Shown in pieces: positions 1 through 9,845 of a DNA stretch of 64,000 nt (the first letter of the stretch is position 1; every line of letters begins with the position of its first letter). The position numbers and the translations under genes are program-made. Source of the stretch: Trichomonas vaginalis G3 (lineage: Eukaryota; Parabasalia; Trichomonadida; Trichomonadidae); contig NC_067207.1 of assembly GCF_026262505.1 (NCBI RefSeq), forward strand, positions 11,004,082-11,068,081, written 5' to 3'. The notes under the pieces were generated by a model. It was given only the letters and a program-made list of their open reading frames with translations. It did not search any database and was not told where the DNA came from.

Positions 1-621
1 TTAGATGAGGCTGAAAATTTGTGTGATACTATTTCAATTATGTTATCTGGATGTGTCTATACAATTGGAACACCACAGTACTTGTCAAATAAGTTTGGTA
101 CAGAATGGAAAGTTGATGTTCTTTTGAAAGATGCAATGAAAGAGACGCAAGATGCCGTCACTGATTTCTTCACAAGAAAGATTCCATCGGCTGAGCTGAC
201 AATTGCAAGACCACTTAGTAGAATCTATTCAATTCCAAAGGATGATATAGATATAATCAAACTATTTGATGTACTTGAAAAAGGAACGAAAAAGGATATT
301 GGAATCAAATTTTACACTTGCTCTTGCTCAACTCTTGAAAAAGTTTTCATGGAGATTGTGATGCAAAGCGAACAAAGAGCTGAAGAAGAAGAAGATAAAA
401 ATGAAAACAATGAAGCTTCTCCAGATCAGAGCATACCAAATAATGAAGACTCATCCAATGAAAATGAACCGGAACAATCAGCAAAAGAAATAAAAGAAGA
501 AATTTTAAGCGATCGTGATAATTCAAGCCATAAAGATAAAAAGCATAAAAAGAAAAAGGATAAAAAGCATCACAAAGATGAATTAGATAATATCTCGGAA
601 GATTATTACAGCGATCAATAA
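1..621 (+). CDS. ABCA-type ABC transporter, C-terminal end (5' partial)
   Basis: The frame is open from the first base and starts with LDEAENLCDTISIMLSG, the sequence that follows Walker B and the D-loop in the second nucleotide-binding domain of ABCA-type lipid transporters. An ABCA-like regulatory segment with GTPQYLSNKFGTEW follows. The last 80 residues are a charged Glu/Lys/Asp-rich tail (KHKKKKDKKHHKDE), probably cytoplasmic and disordered. The gene begins outside the window, so the membrane domains and Walker A are not visible. The family call is firm; the substrate cannot be told. Confidence 0.85.
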   Translation, partial: LDEAENLCDTISIMLSGCVYTIGTPQYLSNKFGTEWKVDVLLKDAMKETQDAVTDFFTRKIPSAELTIARPLSRIYSIPKDDIDIIKLFDVLEKGTKKDIGIKFYTCSCSTLEKVFMEIVMQSEQRAEEEEDKNENNEASPDQSIPNNEDSSNENEPEQSAKEIKEEILSDRDNSSHKDKKHKKKKDKKHHKDELDNISEDYYSDQ

Positions 622-787
622 AAATTATTTAATTATTTATCAAATTGTAAAATAAAAAATAAATTTATATGCTTTTAATACAAAAATTATTATTTACCCC
701 ATATTAATGAGCAGAATTCTCAAAATAAATAAAAATTGAAATTAATAAGATTAATACTAAAATTAATTAAAACTTATTTTATTATTA

Positions 788-2524
788 TTAAGCTTTTTCA
801 CCTGAACCAGAATCTTGGTTACCTGATTTGTTTCGGAAAACAAAGAACCAAACCAAAAAGATGACAATTGCAATAAATGCAAGGACACCAATAACTATGC
901 CAACGATTGCTCCTGCTCCTAATTTATTGTTTGAATTGACAACATCCGAATTCTTTGTGTAATCATCAACTGTTTCCCTGTTACCAACACCTCCATATAT
1001 TGGCAATTCGACAAAAATATCTTCTTTAAAGAGACTTATTTGTTCTTCAGTTGCTGATTTATCTTCACTGATTTTTGCTGTGATGGTTGTATCAATTGAT
1101 ATATCACCATCTCCTTCAACTTTAACTGTTGGCATATATTCATGAACTTTTCCATCTTTGGTTTGAGAATTTTCATGGAGAACTTTTTGGGGATCTTTAC
1201 TTGATGAATATTCAACTTTTCTTGCCTTTGAACCATATACTGTCAAACCAAACCCGCGATTTTCATCTTTAAGAATTTTCATTGGAGAACTTATTTCAAT
1301 AGACGATCTTGTTGTGAAAAGTGAACGTATGTAATTCTTCTTTTCATTATCATCATGGGGAGGGATAACTGGAATTGCCTGAATATTGCATTTGTCACTC
1401 TTGCACTTAAGCTCTATTGCTGGATCTCCATTGAAATCAGTAATGTAAAATGGTTGATTAAAGATGACATCTTTTGTTATTGCGGAGTTATTATGAATAA
1501 TTGCATAAAATTCGCCATCTGATGCGAAAACGAAATTGCCTACAAGGCACTGGTGTCCGGACTTTGGTATTGTAAAATAGTGATTTGCTGCTTCTGGTAC
1601 CAATGAATATTTATTAATGGTTTTAGAATATATTGTGTCATAGCTTGAACAGTTCATCTCTTCAACTGAACCTGTGTTGCCGCTAAATGAAGATCCAGGC
1701 TCAAGTATATTCACTGTTGAGTTAAAAGCGTTAATTTCATCTTTGGTATATGACCCTTTATTATATGGAACTGCAAATAATGCTTCAGGGAGAATAGCTT
1801 TCAGCCAAGGAAAAGTAAATGATATACTGTCTAATTTAAACTGAAAGTTAAATGTTGTTTCAACATCGTTATTTGATGGAGCTGCGGCTGTTTTAATAGC
1901 AATATTGAATCCAGCTGGTTGATAATCTTCTGTTTCCATATCTAAATAGTAAGAATATGCCAATGCTTTTTTATTGTTTCTTGTGACTTTTCTTTCAACA
2001 GATTCAGCAGTACAAACCGCTAAATACAGTGATTTTTCTGATGTTGCTGTTTTTGAGTATTTGAAATTTACATTGAAAGAAGTTAATGTCGTAAATATAG
2101 TACTCACTTCAATGTTTGATTCTTCTACCTTGTATGAAGCTGGGATATTTGTTAATACTAATTGCGAATTTGATCCTTTGTATAATTTTGCAATTGGTGT
2201 GTATTTATTATCTCCTTTAATAACATATACATTTTCCTTTGTAGAGTCTGCATCTGTGAACTTTTCGACTTTTTCATTATTATTTGTTTCGTAATATGCA
2301 TATTTGACATCAGCTTTAACAGGGTTCAATGCAAAAAGAACAACATTTCCTTCAACGCATATAAAATCCTGATTATTTTCAAATTCGTGTTTAAATGTTA
2401 AATTTTGAATGTATTTTGATGGATCTTCGCTGACATAGTGATAAGTTTTTGTAGTAGCGCAATCATCAAATGCATTTTCAACATTATATGAGTAGCCCAA
2501 ACCGATCAATAGAGTTAAAATCAT
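788..2524 (-). CDS. Type I membrane surface protein, copy A
   Basis: This 578-residue protein starts with a short hydrophobic signal-like segment (MILTLLIGLGYSYN). A long, Ser/Thr/Asn-rich extracellular region with scattered cysteines follows. The C-terminus has one membrane segment (AGAIVGIVIGVLAFIAIVIF), the basic stop FRNK and a short tail ending SGSGEKA. This architecture and anchor are common in trichomonad surface proteins. No adhesive or enzymatic domain is recognised. It is a tandem paralogue of the gene at 3046-4782 on the same strand. The last ~135 bases (tail and anchor) are almost identical between the copies, while the ectodomains have diverged. Confidence 0.8.
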   Translation of the reverse strand: MILTLLIGLGYSYNVENAFDDCATTKTYHYVSEDPSKYIQNLTFKHEFENNQDFICVEGNVVLFALNPVKADVKYAYYETNNNEKVEKFTDADSTKENVYVIKGDNKYTPIAKLYKGSNSQLVLTNIPASYKVEESNIEVSTIFTTLTSFNVNFKYSKTATSEKSLYLAVCTAESVERKVTRNNKKALAYSYYLDMETEDYQPAGFNIAIKTAAAPSNNDVETTFNFQFKLDSISFTFPWLKAILPEALFAVPYNKGSYTKDEINAFNSTVNILEPGSSFSGNTGSVEEMNCSSYDTIYSKTINKYSLVPEAANHYFTIPKSGHQCLVGNFVFASDGEFYAIIHNNSAITKDVIFNQPFYITDFNGDPAIELKCKSDKCNIQAIPVIPPHDDNEKKNYIRSLFTTRSSIEISSPMKILKDENRGFGLTVYGSKARKVEYSSSKDPQKVLHENSQTKDGKVHEYMPTVKVEGDGDISIDTTITAKISEDKSATEEQISLFKEDIFVELPIYGGVGNRETVDDYTKNSDVVNSNNKLGAGAIVGIVIGVLAFIAIVIFLVWFFVFRNKSGNQDSGSGEKA

Positions 2525-3045
2525 TCAAAAGTATATGTCTAATCGTTTCAGTAGAATTTTCAAATTTCAGCGCAACAATAACATTTTATTTTTTATCACA
2601 ACGGCGTTCTTGAAAAAAATAATTTCTTGATCGGATTAGTGATTGTAATGGAGTTATGTATCTATGTACCGATATTCTTATTAAAAAAATTTTTATTGTC
2701 GAACTCTGATTTTTCAATGAATATTAATATAGTATCTGAAATGCATATGTAATGCTTCGTGCGATTCAAATTCTGAATTGAAAGCACGTTCGAAAAAAAA
2801 TGACGGATCTGATAAAGTACAGGCCAATAAAAAAAGAATCAAAGTTTGTTGTTGTATAATTAAAAATTTGCAAATATCTAAATATGACTTTAGTTCTTCA
2901 AAACGTAAAGATGAACCTAATAGTGAAAAAAAATTGCTTGCTTATTTTATGCTATAAAAATGTACGTTTAAAATACGATTATTTACAGAATTGGAATCGA
3001 CCCAAAAAAAGAAATAAAAAAATTAAGTAAAACCTATGTTTATAA
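2525..3045. other. Intergenic spacer between tandem surface-protein genes
   Basis: AT-rich spacer of about 520 bp. It should hold the promoter of copy A (minus strand) and the 3' end of copy B. I see no open frame, RNA gene or repeat in it. Confidence 0.6.
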
Positions 3046-4782
3046 TTAAGCTTTTTCACCTGAACCAGAATCTTGGTTATCTGATTTGTTTCGGAAAACA
3101 AAGAACCAAACCAAAAAGATGACAATTGCAATAAATGCAAGGACACCAATAACTATGCCAACGATTGCTCCTGCTCCTAATTTACCACCGCTTGACTTTG
3201 CAACGTCGGAATTCTTTGAATAGGAATCAACTTCATCTTTTGTAGAAGCGCCACCATAAATTGGTAACTCGACTAATAAATCATCATCGAAGAGCATCTC
3301 ATCATCTTCTGAAGATGATTTGCCTTCGCTACTCTTAACTGTAACTGTTGTATCAATCGTTGTTTCATCATCATCGTCGCTAATTTCTGGCATATATTCA
3401 TGAACTTTTTCATCAGAAGTCTTTGAAGTCTTATGTTCAATCTTATCGTCATCGGCATCAGCTTTGTATTCAAGTTTTCTAGCAGATTTTCCTAGAACAG
3501 TTAAGCCAAAACTAACCATCTCTTCCTCACTATTTTTCAATGGAGCTTTAATTTCAGCTGATGACTTTGTTGTGAAGAATGAACGAACTTTAATTCCATC
3601 ATCTTTATTTTCACCTGGAGCAAAAACTGGGATTGCTTGAATCTTGCAGGAATCGCTCTTGCATTTAAGTTGAATTATTGGATATTCGACAAAATCAGTA
3701 ATACTGAAAGGCTTAGAAAATTCTTTATCTGGAACGTCCGCGGAATAGTTGGCAACATAAGCAGAAAAGTCACTCTTAGAAGCAAAAACGTAATCACCAC
3801 GAAGACATTGAGTTTCATCACGAGAAAGAGTAAATATATAATTTTCAGCAACTGGAACATCTGACATTCCAACTGAATCTACATCTATTGTACTGTTGAT
3901 GAAGCAAACAACTCGGATTCCTGTATCTTTTCCTGTTTCGCCAAATGGAGTTCCAGGTTCCAAAATACTTACTGTTGAATTGAATTGCTTGACTTCATCT
4001 AATGTGTAAGCACCTTTTGTATAAGGAATGGCTACAAAAAGTCTTGGCATAAAAGCAGTGAAAGGATCTTCAAAATTTTCTGGATCTAATCTCATTTTGA
4101 AATTAAAAGTGGTTTCAGCTTTGGTGCTGGTTGAAGATGCAGGAACTGTTAACATGGTATAACCGTTGCCAAATGGTGAGGTCATGTCAGGTTCCTTGTA
4201 CAATGAATAGACTTTTACTTTTGCTTCTTCATTGTTGGAACTGATTTTTGTTTTAACGTTTAGAGGGCATCCTACTGTTAGAGCTAGAGCTTTTTCTGAT
4301 GAAGTGGTTTTGGAATATTTGAAATTATAATTAAAAGATTCCGTTGATGTAAATACTGAGTTCATTTCAATACCTGATGCTTCATCTTTGAATGATGGCA
4401 TGATTTTGAAGACTGCTATATTTGTATTAGTTCCAGCATAAATTTTGGCAATCGGTGTATGAGTTACATCGCCTTTAATAACTAAAACGTTATCCTTTGT
4501 TGGATCTGCTTCAGTAAACTTCTCAGATTTCACGCCTGAATTATCTGTTTCATAATATCCATATTTAATATCAACTTTAATTGCTTCTTTGGCAACTATG
4601 ACACCATTTCCTTCGAGACAAATAAATGGCTTTGAATCGAAGCGAAAATAATAAGTATTATTTTGGGAATAATCTTCTGGAGCCGTATCTCCTAAGCTAT
4701 ATGTTATACCGTCTGTGCAGTCATCAAAAGCATTCTTTACATTAAAAGAATAGCTTAACCTAAATAAAAGAGCTGCAATCAT
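3046..4782 (-). CDS. Type I membrane surface protein, copy B
   Basis: This 578-residue paralogue has exactly the length of copy A: signal-like start (MIAALLFRLSYSFN), NAFDDC near the N-terminus, a large ectodomain and the same C-terminal anchor and tail (RNKSDNQDSGSGEKA). Shared blocks such as FNVNFKYSKT/FNYNFKYSKT and FNSTVSILEPG show common descent. Transcript-sense sequence upstream of the ATG reads TTCATTTAATG, so a TCATTT initiator-like site lies 5 bases before the start codon, typical of trichomonad genes. Function beyond a surface location is unknown. Confidence 0.8.
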   Translation of the reverse strand: MIAALLFRLSYSFNVKNAFDDCTDGITYSLGDTAPEDYSQNNTYYFRFDSKPFICLEGNGVIVAKEAIKVDIKYGYYETDNSGVKSEKFTEADPTKDNVLVIKGDVTHTPIAKIYAGTNTNIAVFKIMPSFKDEASGIEMNSVFTSTESFNYNFKYSKTTSSEKALALTVGCPLNVKTKISSNNEEAKVKVYSLYKEPDMTSPFGNGYTMLTVPASSTSTKAETTFNFKMRLDPENFEDPFTAFMPRLFVAIPYTKGAYTLDEVKQFNSTVSILEPGTPFGETGKDTGIRVVCFINSTIDVDSVGMSDVPVAENYIFTLSRDETQCLRGDYVFASKSDFSAYVANYSADVPDKEFSKPFSITDFVEYPIIQLKCKSDSCKIQAIPVFAPGENKDDGIKVRSFFTTKSSAEIKAPLKNSEEEMVSFGLTVLGKSARKLEYKADADDDKIEHKTSKTSDEKVHEYMPEISDDDDETTIDTTVTVKSSEGKSSSEDDEMLFDDDLLVELPIYGGASTKDEVDSYSKNSDVAKSSGGKLGAGAIVGIVIGVLAFIAIVIFLVWFFVFRNKSDNQDSGSGEKA

Positions 4783-5508
4783 TAAATGAACAATCTAAAA
4801 CAAAAATGTGTTTCTTTCAAATTTGTGAGAAACTATAGCTTTTTCTTTTCAACGGCTTTATAACATTGAAATAAATTGAGACTGACGTCGTTAAGCAATA
4901 GTATTATTGTTAGTGATATATTTGTAACAAATTTGCAATTTTAAATGATCACTAACTTCACCTCAAAACTAGGCAAATTACAAATGAACTAATGAGATAA
5001 AAAAAACAAGTAACTTATTAGTTTTAATAAACCTATTCAATTTGTTTTTTATTTTTAGAAAGGTCTATATTAATTTAGTGGAATCCAAATAAAGCAAAAA
5101 AGTATTTATTCTAACGGCGTCTCATTTAGAAAAATGTGATTGTTTTGAATTGGCTCATTTAATTATTTGTATCTGTTGAATTATGAACTCTGGACAGTGG
5201 GGACAATTTACAATTTACTAAGAATTCAGTGCATTAGTTTTATAGATTATAATATGTGGGCCTTGATCTATTCATTAATTTTCAAGATCTATCACTTTTT
5301 ATCAGATCGGAGAAAAAAAATCGAAATTAAGATTAATTCTAACTATCGATATATTAGTTAGTGTTCATTTTAATACCTTATACTGCAAGAAATACTCATA
5401 TTATTATTTTTCGATAAAATGTCCCATTACTGATTTTAATGTTACATTCGACTTAGTTTGTGACTCAATATATAATTTACGTACAAAAACATAGGATTTA
5501 AACAAATA
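4783..5508. other. Intergenic host DNA left of element 1
   Basis: About 725 bp of AT-rich sequence. It contains only short frames without recognisable similarity or composition bias. It ends at the target-site duplication of element 1. Confidence 0.6.
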
Positions 5509-5514
5509 TAAAAG
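5509..5514. repeat. Target-site duplication of element 1, left copy
   Basis: TAAAAG directly abuts the left TIR. The same six bases abut the right TIR at 31170-31175. A 5-6 bp duplication is characteristic of Maverick/Polinton integration. Confidence 0.9.
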
Positions 5515-6393
5515 AGTAGTATATGTTGAAGGGTTGTGTGACTTTTTTTGTTACATCTATATATAGACGATGCATTAAAATATATTTATTTATAAATCAT
5601 TAAAAAATTAACATTAATTTTAAAATAATTTATTTTTTTATCTTTTATAAAAGAAGCTATATATAGATGATGTCAGATATTCCGCGATTAATTAAACATC
5701 ATTTAAATCCTGAATGGGTTAAACTTCAATTTAAAAATGAAGATTGTGAATTATTAAATGAATATGAAAGCCAAAATAAGCTAATGAGGTATAAATATAA
5801 TGATAAAGAATATTTAATTTCATGGAATCAATGGAGTCATAATCAAAGACCTCATAAACGAGAAGAAGAAATTGAAAATAATGAAATGGAAATCATTGAT
5901 GACATTAAAGAGGATGGAATTCCTAAATTTTGTAGAAAAACCTTTAGAACTAAGTTAGGAGCATATAAACGTAGAGTATTAAATCCTGAATACATAAAAC
6001 ATTTATTTAAAAAGGAAGACTGCGAATTATTAAACGCTAATGAATATGAAAATGCTAAATCAAAACTGAGATATAAATATATTGGAAGTGATGAAAGGTG
6101 TAAAGATAAAGATAAAGTTTATTCGGTTTCATATAATAACTGGCACACGTTAGGGATAAGAAAACATTTAGGAGATTATGGTAAAAGTTCCGAATTCTTT
6201 AAATCTAGTATGTGCGACATTATTAAATAAATTAGTAATAATTATTTTCATGAATGAAAGATTCACTACCATAATGAAATAAAAAATAAAAAAAATAAAC
6301 TTTAAAAATTCATGTCTTACATTTATGAATAATTTATAAAAAGTTTTTATTCCTACAATTCCTATATTACCATTAATAAAAAGAATATATTTT
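5515..6393 (+). repeat. Element 1 left terminal inverted repeat
   Basis: About 880 bp, nearly identical as reverse complement to 30293-31169. It contains a complete 187-codon gene. Identity stops after GAATATATTTT; the left copy continues into a hairpin and the right copy into unrelated sequence. Confidence 0.92.
5667..6230 (+). CDS. TIR-encoded repeat-domain protein, left copy
   Basis: This 187-residue protein has two tandem copies of a ~60-residue unit. Each unit reads roughly as NPEW/YVK..FK.EDCELLNEYE, then L(M)RYKY, then a W/Y-S-xNxW motif followed by basic residues. The layout recalls treble-clef zinc repeats found near HNH endonucleases in phages and large viruses, but the paired zinc cysteines are missing. 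A nucleic-acid-binding role in end recognition or regulation is therefore only an inference. It sits wholly inside the TIR, so the element has two copies; the other, at 30454-31017, differs by Gly to Glu near the C-terminus. A TATATATAG stretch lies directly before the ATG. Confidence 0.75.
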   Translation: MMSDIPRLIKHHLNPEWVKLQFKNEDCELLNEYESQNKLMRYKYNDKEYLISWNQWSHNQRPHKREEEIENNEMEIIDDIKEDGIPKFCRKTFRTKLGAYKRRVLNPEYIKHLFKKEDCELLNANEYENAKSKLRYKYIGSDERCKDKDKVYSVSYNNWHTLGIRKHLGDYGKSSEFFKSSMCDIIK

Positions 6394-6394
6394 T

Positions 6395-6420
6395 GACGAA
6401 GTGAAGATTCGCACTTCGTC
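6395..6420. repeat. GACGAAGTG/CACTTCGTC hairpin next to the left TIR
   Basis: A perfect 9 bp inverted repeat with an 8-base loop, two bases inside the TIR boundary. Almost the same hairpin is repeated in an array in element 2 (47880-48176) and twice more at 50220-50405. Confidence 0.8.
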
Positions 6421-6589
6421 ACAAAACTCCGAAAAAATAAAGTGAGAAAGGGACAGACTAGCCCATTGTCACTTTTTAATTTAGCAAATGAACGCTTATG
6501 GAGTGGAGTTTTTGGGTAAATCTGATTTGCTTATAAATGAAATAAAATCAAAAGAAACCATATTGGCATTATATTATGCAAAAATAAAT

Positions 6590-7520
6590 GATCTTACTTA
6601 GTACTTTTAAAGTTAATTTCAGAAAAAATTTGACACAATGGTATCCGGCACATACAAGTGGTGTACAACCAAAATATAAGTTGGTTTAAACATATATTGC
6701 TATATCTCATGATCTTACTTAGTACTTTTAAAGTTAATTTCAGAAAAAATTTGACACAATGGTATCCGGCACATACAAGTGGTGTACAACCAAAATATAA
6801 GTTGGTTTAAACATATATTGCTATATCTCATGATCTTACTTAGTACTTTTAAAGTTAATTTCAGAAAAAATTTGACACAATAGTATCCGGCACATACAAG
6901 TGGTGTACAACCAAAATATAAGTTGGTTTAAACATATATTGCTATATCTCATGATCTTACTTAGTACTTTTAAAGTTAATTTCAGAAAAAATTTGACACA
7001 ATGGTATCCGGCACATACAAGTGGTGTACAACCAAAATATAAGTTGGTTTAAACATATATTGCTATATCTCATGATCTTACTTAGTACTTTTAAAGTTAA
7101 TTTCAGAAAAAATTTGACACAATGGTATCCGGCACATACAAGTGGTGTACAACCAAAATATAAGTTGGTTTAAACATATATTGCTATATCTCATGATCTT
7201 ACTTAGTACTTTTAAAGTTAATTTCAGAAAAAATTTGACACAATGGTATCCGGCACATACAAGTGGTGTACAACCAAAATATAAGTTGGTTTAAACATAT
7301 ATTGCTATATCTCATGATCTTACTTAGTACTTTTAAAGTTAATTTCAGAAAAAATTTGACACAATGGTATCCGGCACATACAAGTGGTGTACAACCAAAA
7401 TATAAGTTGGTTTAAACATATATTGCTATATCTCATGATCTTACTTAGTACTTTTAAAGTTAATTTCAGAAAAAATTTGACACAATGGTATCCGGCACAT
7501 ACAAGTGGTGTACAACCAAA
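6590..7520 (+). repeat. 121 bp tandem array inside the MULE, about 7.7 copies
   Basis: Copies begin GATCTTACTTAGTAC at 6590, 6711, 6832, 6953, 7074, 7195, 7316 and 7437; the last is partial. They are almost identical; copy 3 differs by G to A in the GGTATCC motif. Such homogeneity implies recent amplification. The unit can be translated, so it may derive from former transposase coding sequence. Confidence 0.95.
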
Positions 7521-7604
7521 ATTTCATATCCCTAGTTTTACATTTATGTTTTGTTTTATTTCACCTAATTTTCAAAGATCATAATTGATTCCACTTATAA
7601 GCTC

Positions 7605-8423
7605 TTGCGCTCTCGCATACCATTTTATGCCGTCACTGGCAAATTCGCGGAATCAATTGTTTTTCCGTTTTTGTATTTTTTCGTTTGGCCCGACACAAGT
7701 GAAAATATACAAGTTTGTCTCACAGCATATTTTGGCTCCATCAATCGCGAACCATCTTATTTTTCAATGGACTGCGCACCTCAAATCACAAATGCTGTTG
7801 AAACAGCCATCCCCTTATGCCAGATCATTTGGTGTGGCGTTCATGTGTTGCGCGCTGTCATGAGAAAGGCTGAAAAGTTTCAAGATCGTTCCAACTTCGA
7901 AACTTTCTATAACTTAATGAAGTTATTGGTCTTTGGTTCTGAAGAGGAAGAAATTGATCCTGATGAAGTTTACAACAATTTAGAAGAAATTTTAAATGAG
8001 GAACCTGCTGCCCGTGAATACTTTGACCAACAGTGGCGCCATCATCTTGACAGGTGGATGCTTCGCTATAGAAATGAAGGAGATGGAACAAACAACATCT
8101 CGGAATCACATTTCAAGGTTTTGAAGCACCAATACTTCCCAGAAAGGCGAAATCTTCGACTCGATGAACTTGTCATCGAGTTATATTCCACTGTTGTTCC
8201 TTCATTCCTGATTAAGTTGCAAATTAAAGGTCTGGATTCAGAGAGAAGTGTTAAAGTTATCAAAAAAGTCACAAGAGATTTCGAAGAAATGACACAATTT
8301 AAAAAAGTCGAATGCATCAGTATGCTTGAAGCTGTTCAGAAAGGTCTGAAAAATGATACACTTGATCCCAACATTGTTTACTCAACATTAAAAATATTAT
8401 TGCAAAGAAAACATTTGATTTAA
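7605..8423 (+). pseudogene. MULE transposase, C-terminal remnant
   Basis: The 272-codon frame has the MULE signature: FSMDCAPQITNAVE (second catalytic Asp), then CGVHVLRAV (the Cys/His signature), then an NNISESHFKVLK segment like that following the catalytic Glu in MULE transposases. The N-terminal part with the first Asp and DNA-binding region is missing; there is no convincing ATG at the head of the frame, and the 121 bp array lies upstream. It is probably inactive. Confidence 0.75.
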
Positions 8424-8667
8424 TAAACATTTAATTTATTATAATTAATTTTTATTACAGTATAGTAAAAAATGCTATAAATAAATTATTATATTTTATT
8501 AAAATGTGACTTTTAATAGTAAGTGAATAAAATAAATCAGGAATTGGGAAAGAAATAAGGTTAATTAAAAATAATGAAAATTACAAGTTTAAGGTTAATG
8601 AAAAAGTGACAATGGGCGAGTTTGTCCCCCACTCAAAATAAAGTTAGATTTTTTTATTTAATATAAA

Positions 8668-9003
8668 ATGTATGGAAAAAGAATAATATCTGATTTTGAA
8701 CATTATTTGATTGATTTACTAATTGATCCACAAAGCTGTTGTAAAATTAATTTTGAATTTAAAATTAAAGGAACCGTAAATTTTGTATTTATTTATCACT
8801 TAAAAGAATATGACCGATATCATAATTTGATATATGAAACTAATATAATATTTGAAGATAACAAACTTACAAGCTTCGAACATGAAAATGATATAATATT
8901 CGAAGATGAAAAAAAGAAAGAGATTGAAAAGCAATTCAATGAATGCCTTTTAAATACATATGCGCACATTATAAGACATAAAATGAAATTAATTCCTTAT
9001 TAA
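8668..9003 (+). CDS. Conserved element protein of unknown function (111 aa)
   Basis: A small charged protein with an internal repeat of IIFEDNK/IIFEDEK. It resembles the N-terminal part of the 150-residue product at 45206-45658 in element 2: both have a hydrophobic patch, then F(V/C)F.Y/W.LKEYDR.H or FWEYDKNH, then an acidic segment and a helical region with Cys. The match is by eye and weak. It lies directly downstream of the MULE insertion, so its original promoter may have been displaced. Confidence 0.55.
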   Translation: MYGKRIISDFEHYLIDLLIDPQSCCKINFEFKIKGTVNFVFIYHLKEYDRYHNLIYETNIIFEDNKLTSFEHENDIIFEDEKKKEIEKQFNECLLNTYAHIIRHKMKLIPY

Positions 9004-9845
9004 TCAAAAATATTTTTTATCTTTATATAAAGATGACAAATAGAAAAATAATTTTTATCTGATAGAAATAATACCTACAAATGACAGTATATAAAAAATT
9101 GACTTCTTACGTAAAATTAAAACTAAGTTAAATTTATTTTTTTTATTTTTTATTTTATAATAAATGAGTATAACAACTAATTCATTGAAATCTTTAAAGT
9201 TCACTAATTCAGAATTAGAAAATATTTTAGAAAATTTTGGAGACGGTTCTTATCCAACATATATGCAGAATGTGAAAGAGTTTTCCAGATTGTTGAATGA
9301 ATTTAAATATAACGGACCAATTACTAAAAAGGCTATAATGAGATATTTATATCCCAAAAAAGTTGAAAAACAGGAGAATATTCCTCTTTATGGTCCAGAG
9401 GACCTGGGCTCAGAGAGCCTTGAAACACCTCCTGAATATTTTGAAGAAAAAATTAAACAAGATGAATATTATAACGATGAGATTGAGAAATTGGAACAAT
9501 TAAGAAATGAAATAGATGAAAGAATTAGTGAATTGAGAAATGCTGAGAATGAAGTAGAGGGTTTAATGAATATCCCAGCTTCAGAATCAGAAGTTCAAAA
9601 ATCACATGAGGAAAGATATAAAAATTACTTTTTGGAATCTACTAAAAATTTATTAGATGGTGATATTGACGAAACACTTTCAGAAGAAGGCACAAAATTT
9701 ATTCATAAACATAAGCTTCAGTTTATTGACGATGGAGATTATCCATGTATATTACTTTCACCTCCTCTTGATTCTGAAAAATTCAAAAAAGCACTGAAAA
9801 ATGTAACATATGCAACTAATACGATTAAGAAAGAAGATCATGATA

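Larger units (their letters stand above)
6443..8635 (+). mobile_element. MULE (Mutator-like) transposon nested in element 1
   Basis: Imperfect ~35 bp inverted ends match (left GAGAAAGGGACAGACTAG; right, reverse-complemented, GAGTGGGGGACAAACTCG; both then GCCCATTGTCACTTTTT). They are flanked by a duplicated AAAATAAAG(T) at 6434-6443 and 8635-8644, the 9-10 bp duplication size of MULEs. The exact ends are ambiguous by one base. The transposase is 5'-truncated, and a 121 bp tandem array occupies the space before it. Confidence 0.85.

Noticed and set aside
7384-7863. Frames of 66 and 92 codons across the end of the 121 bp array
   Set aside because: They read the satellite and an out-of-frame part of the MULE transposase remnant.
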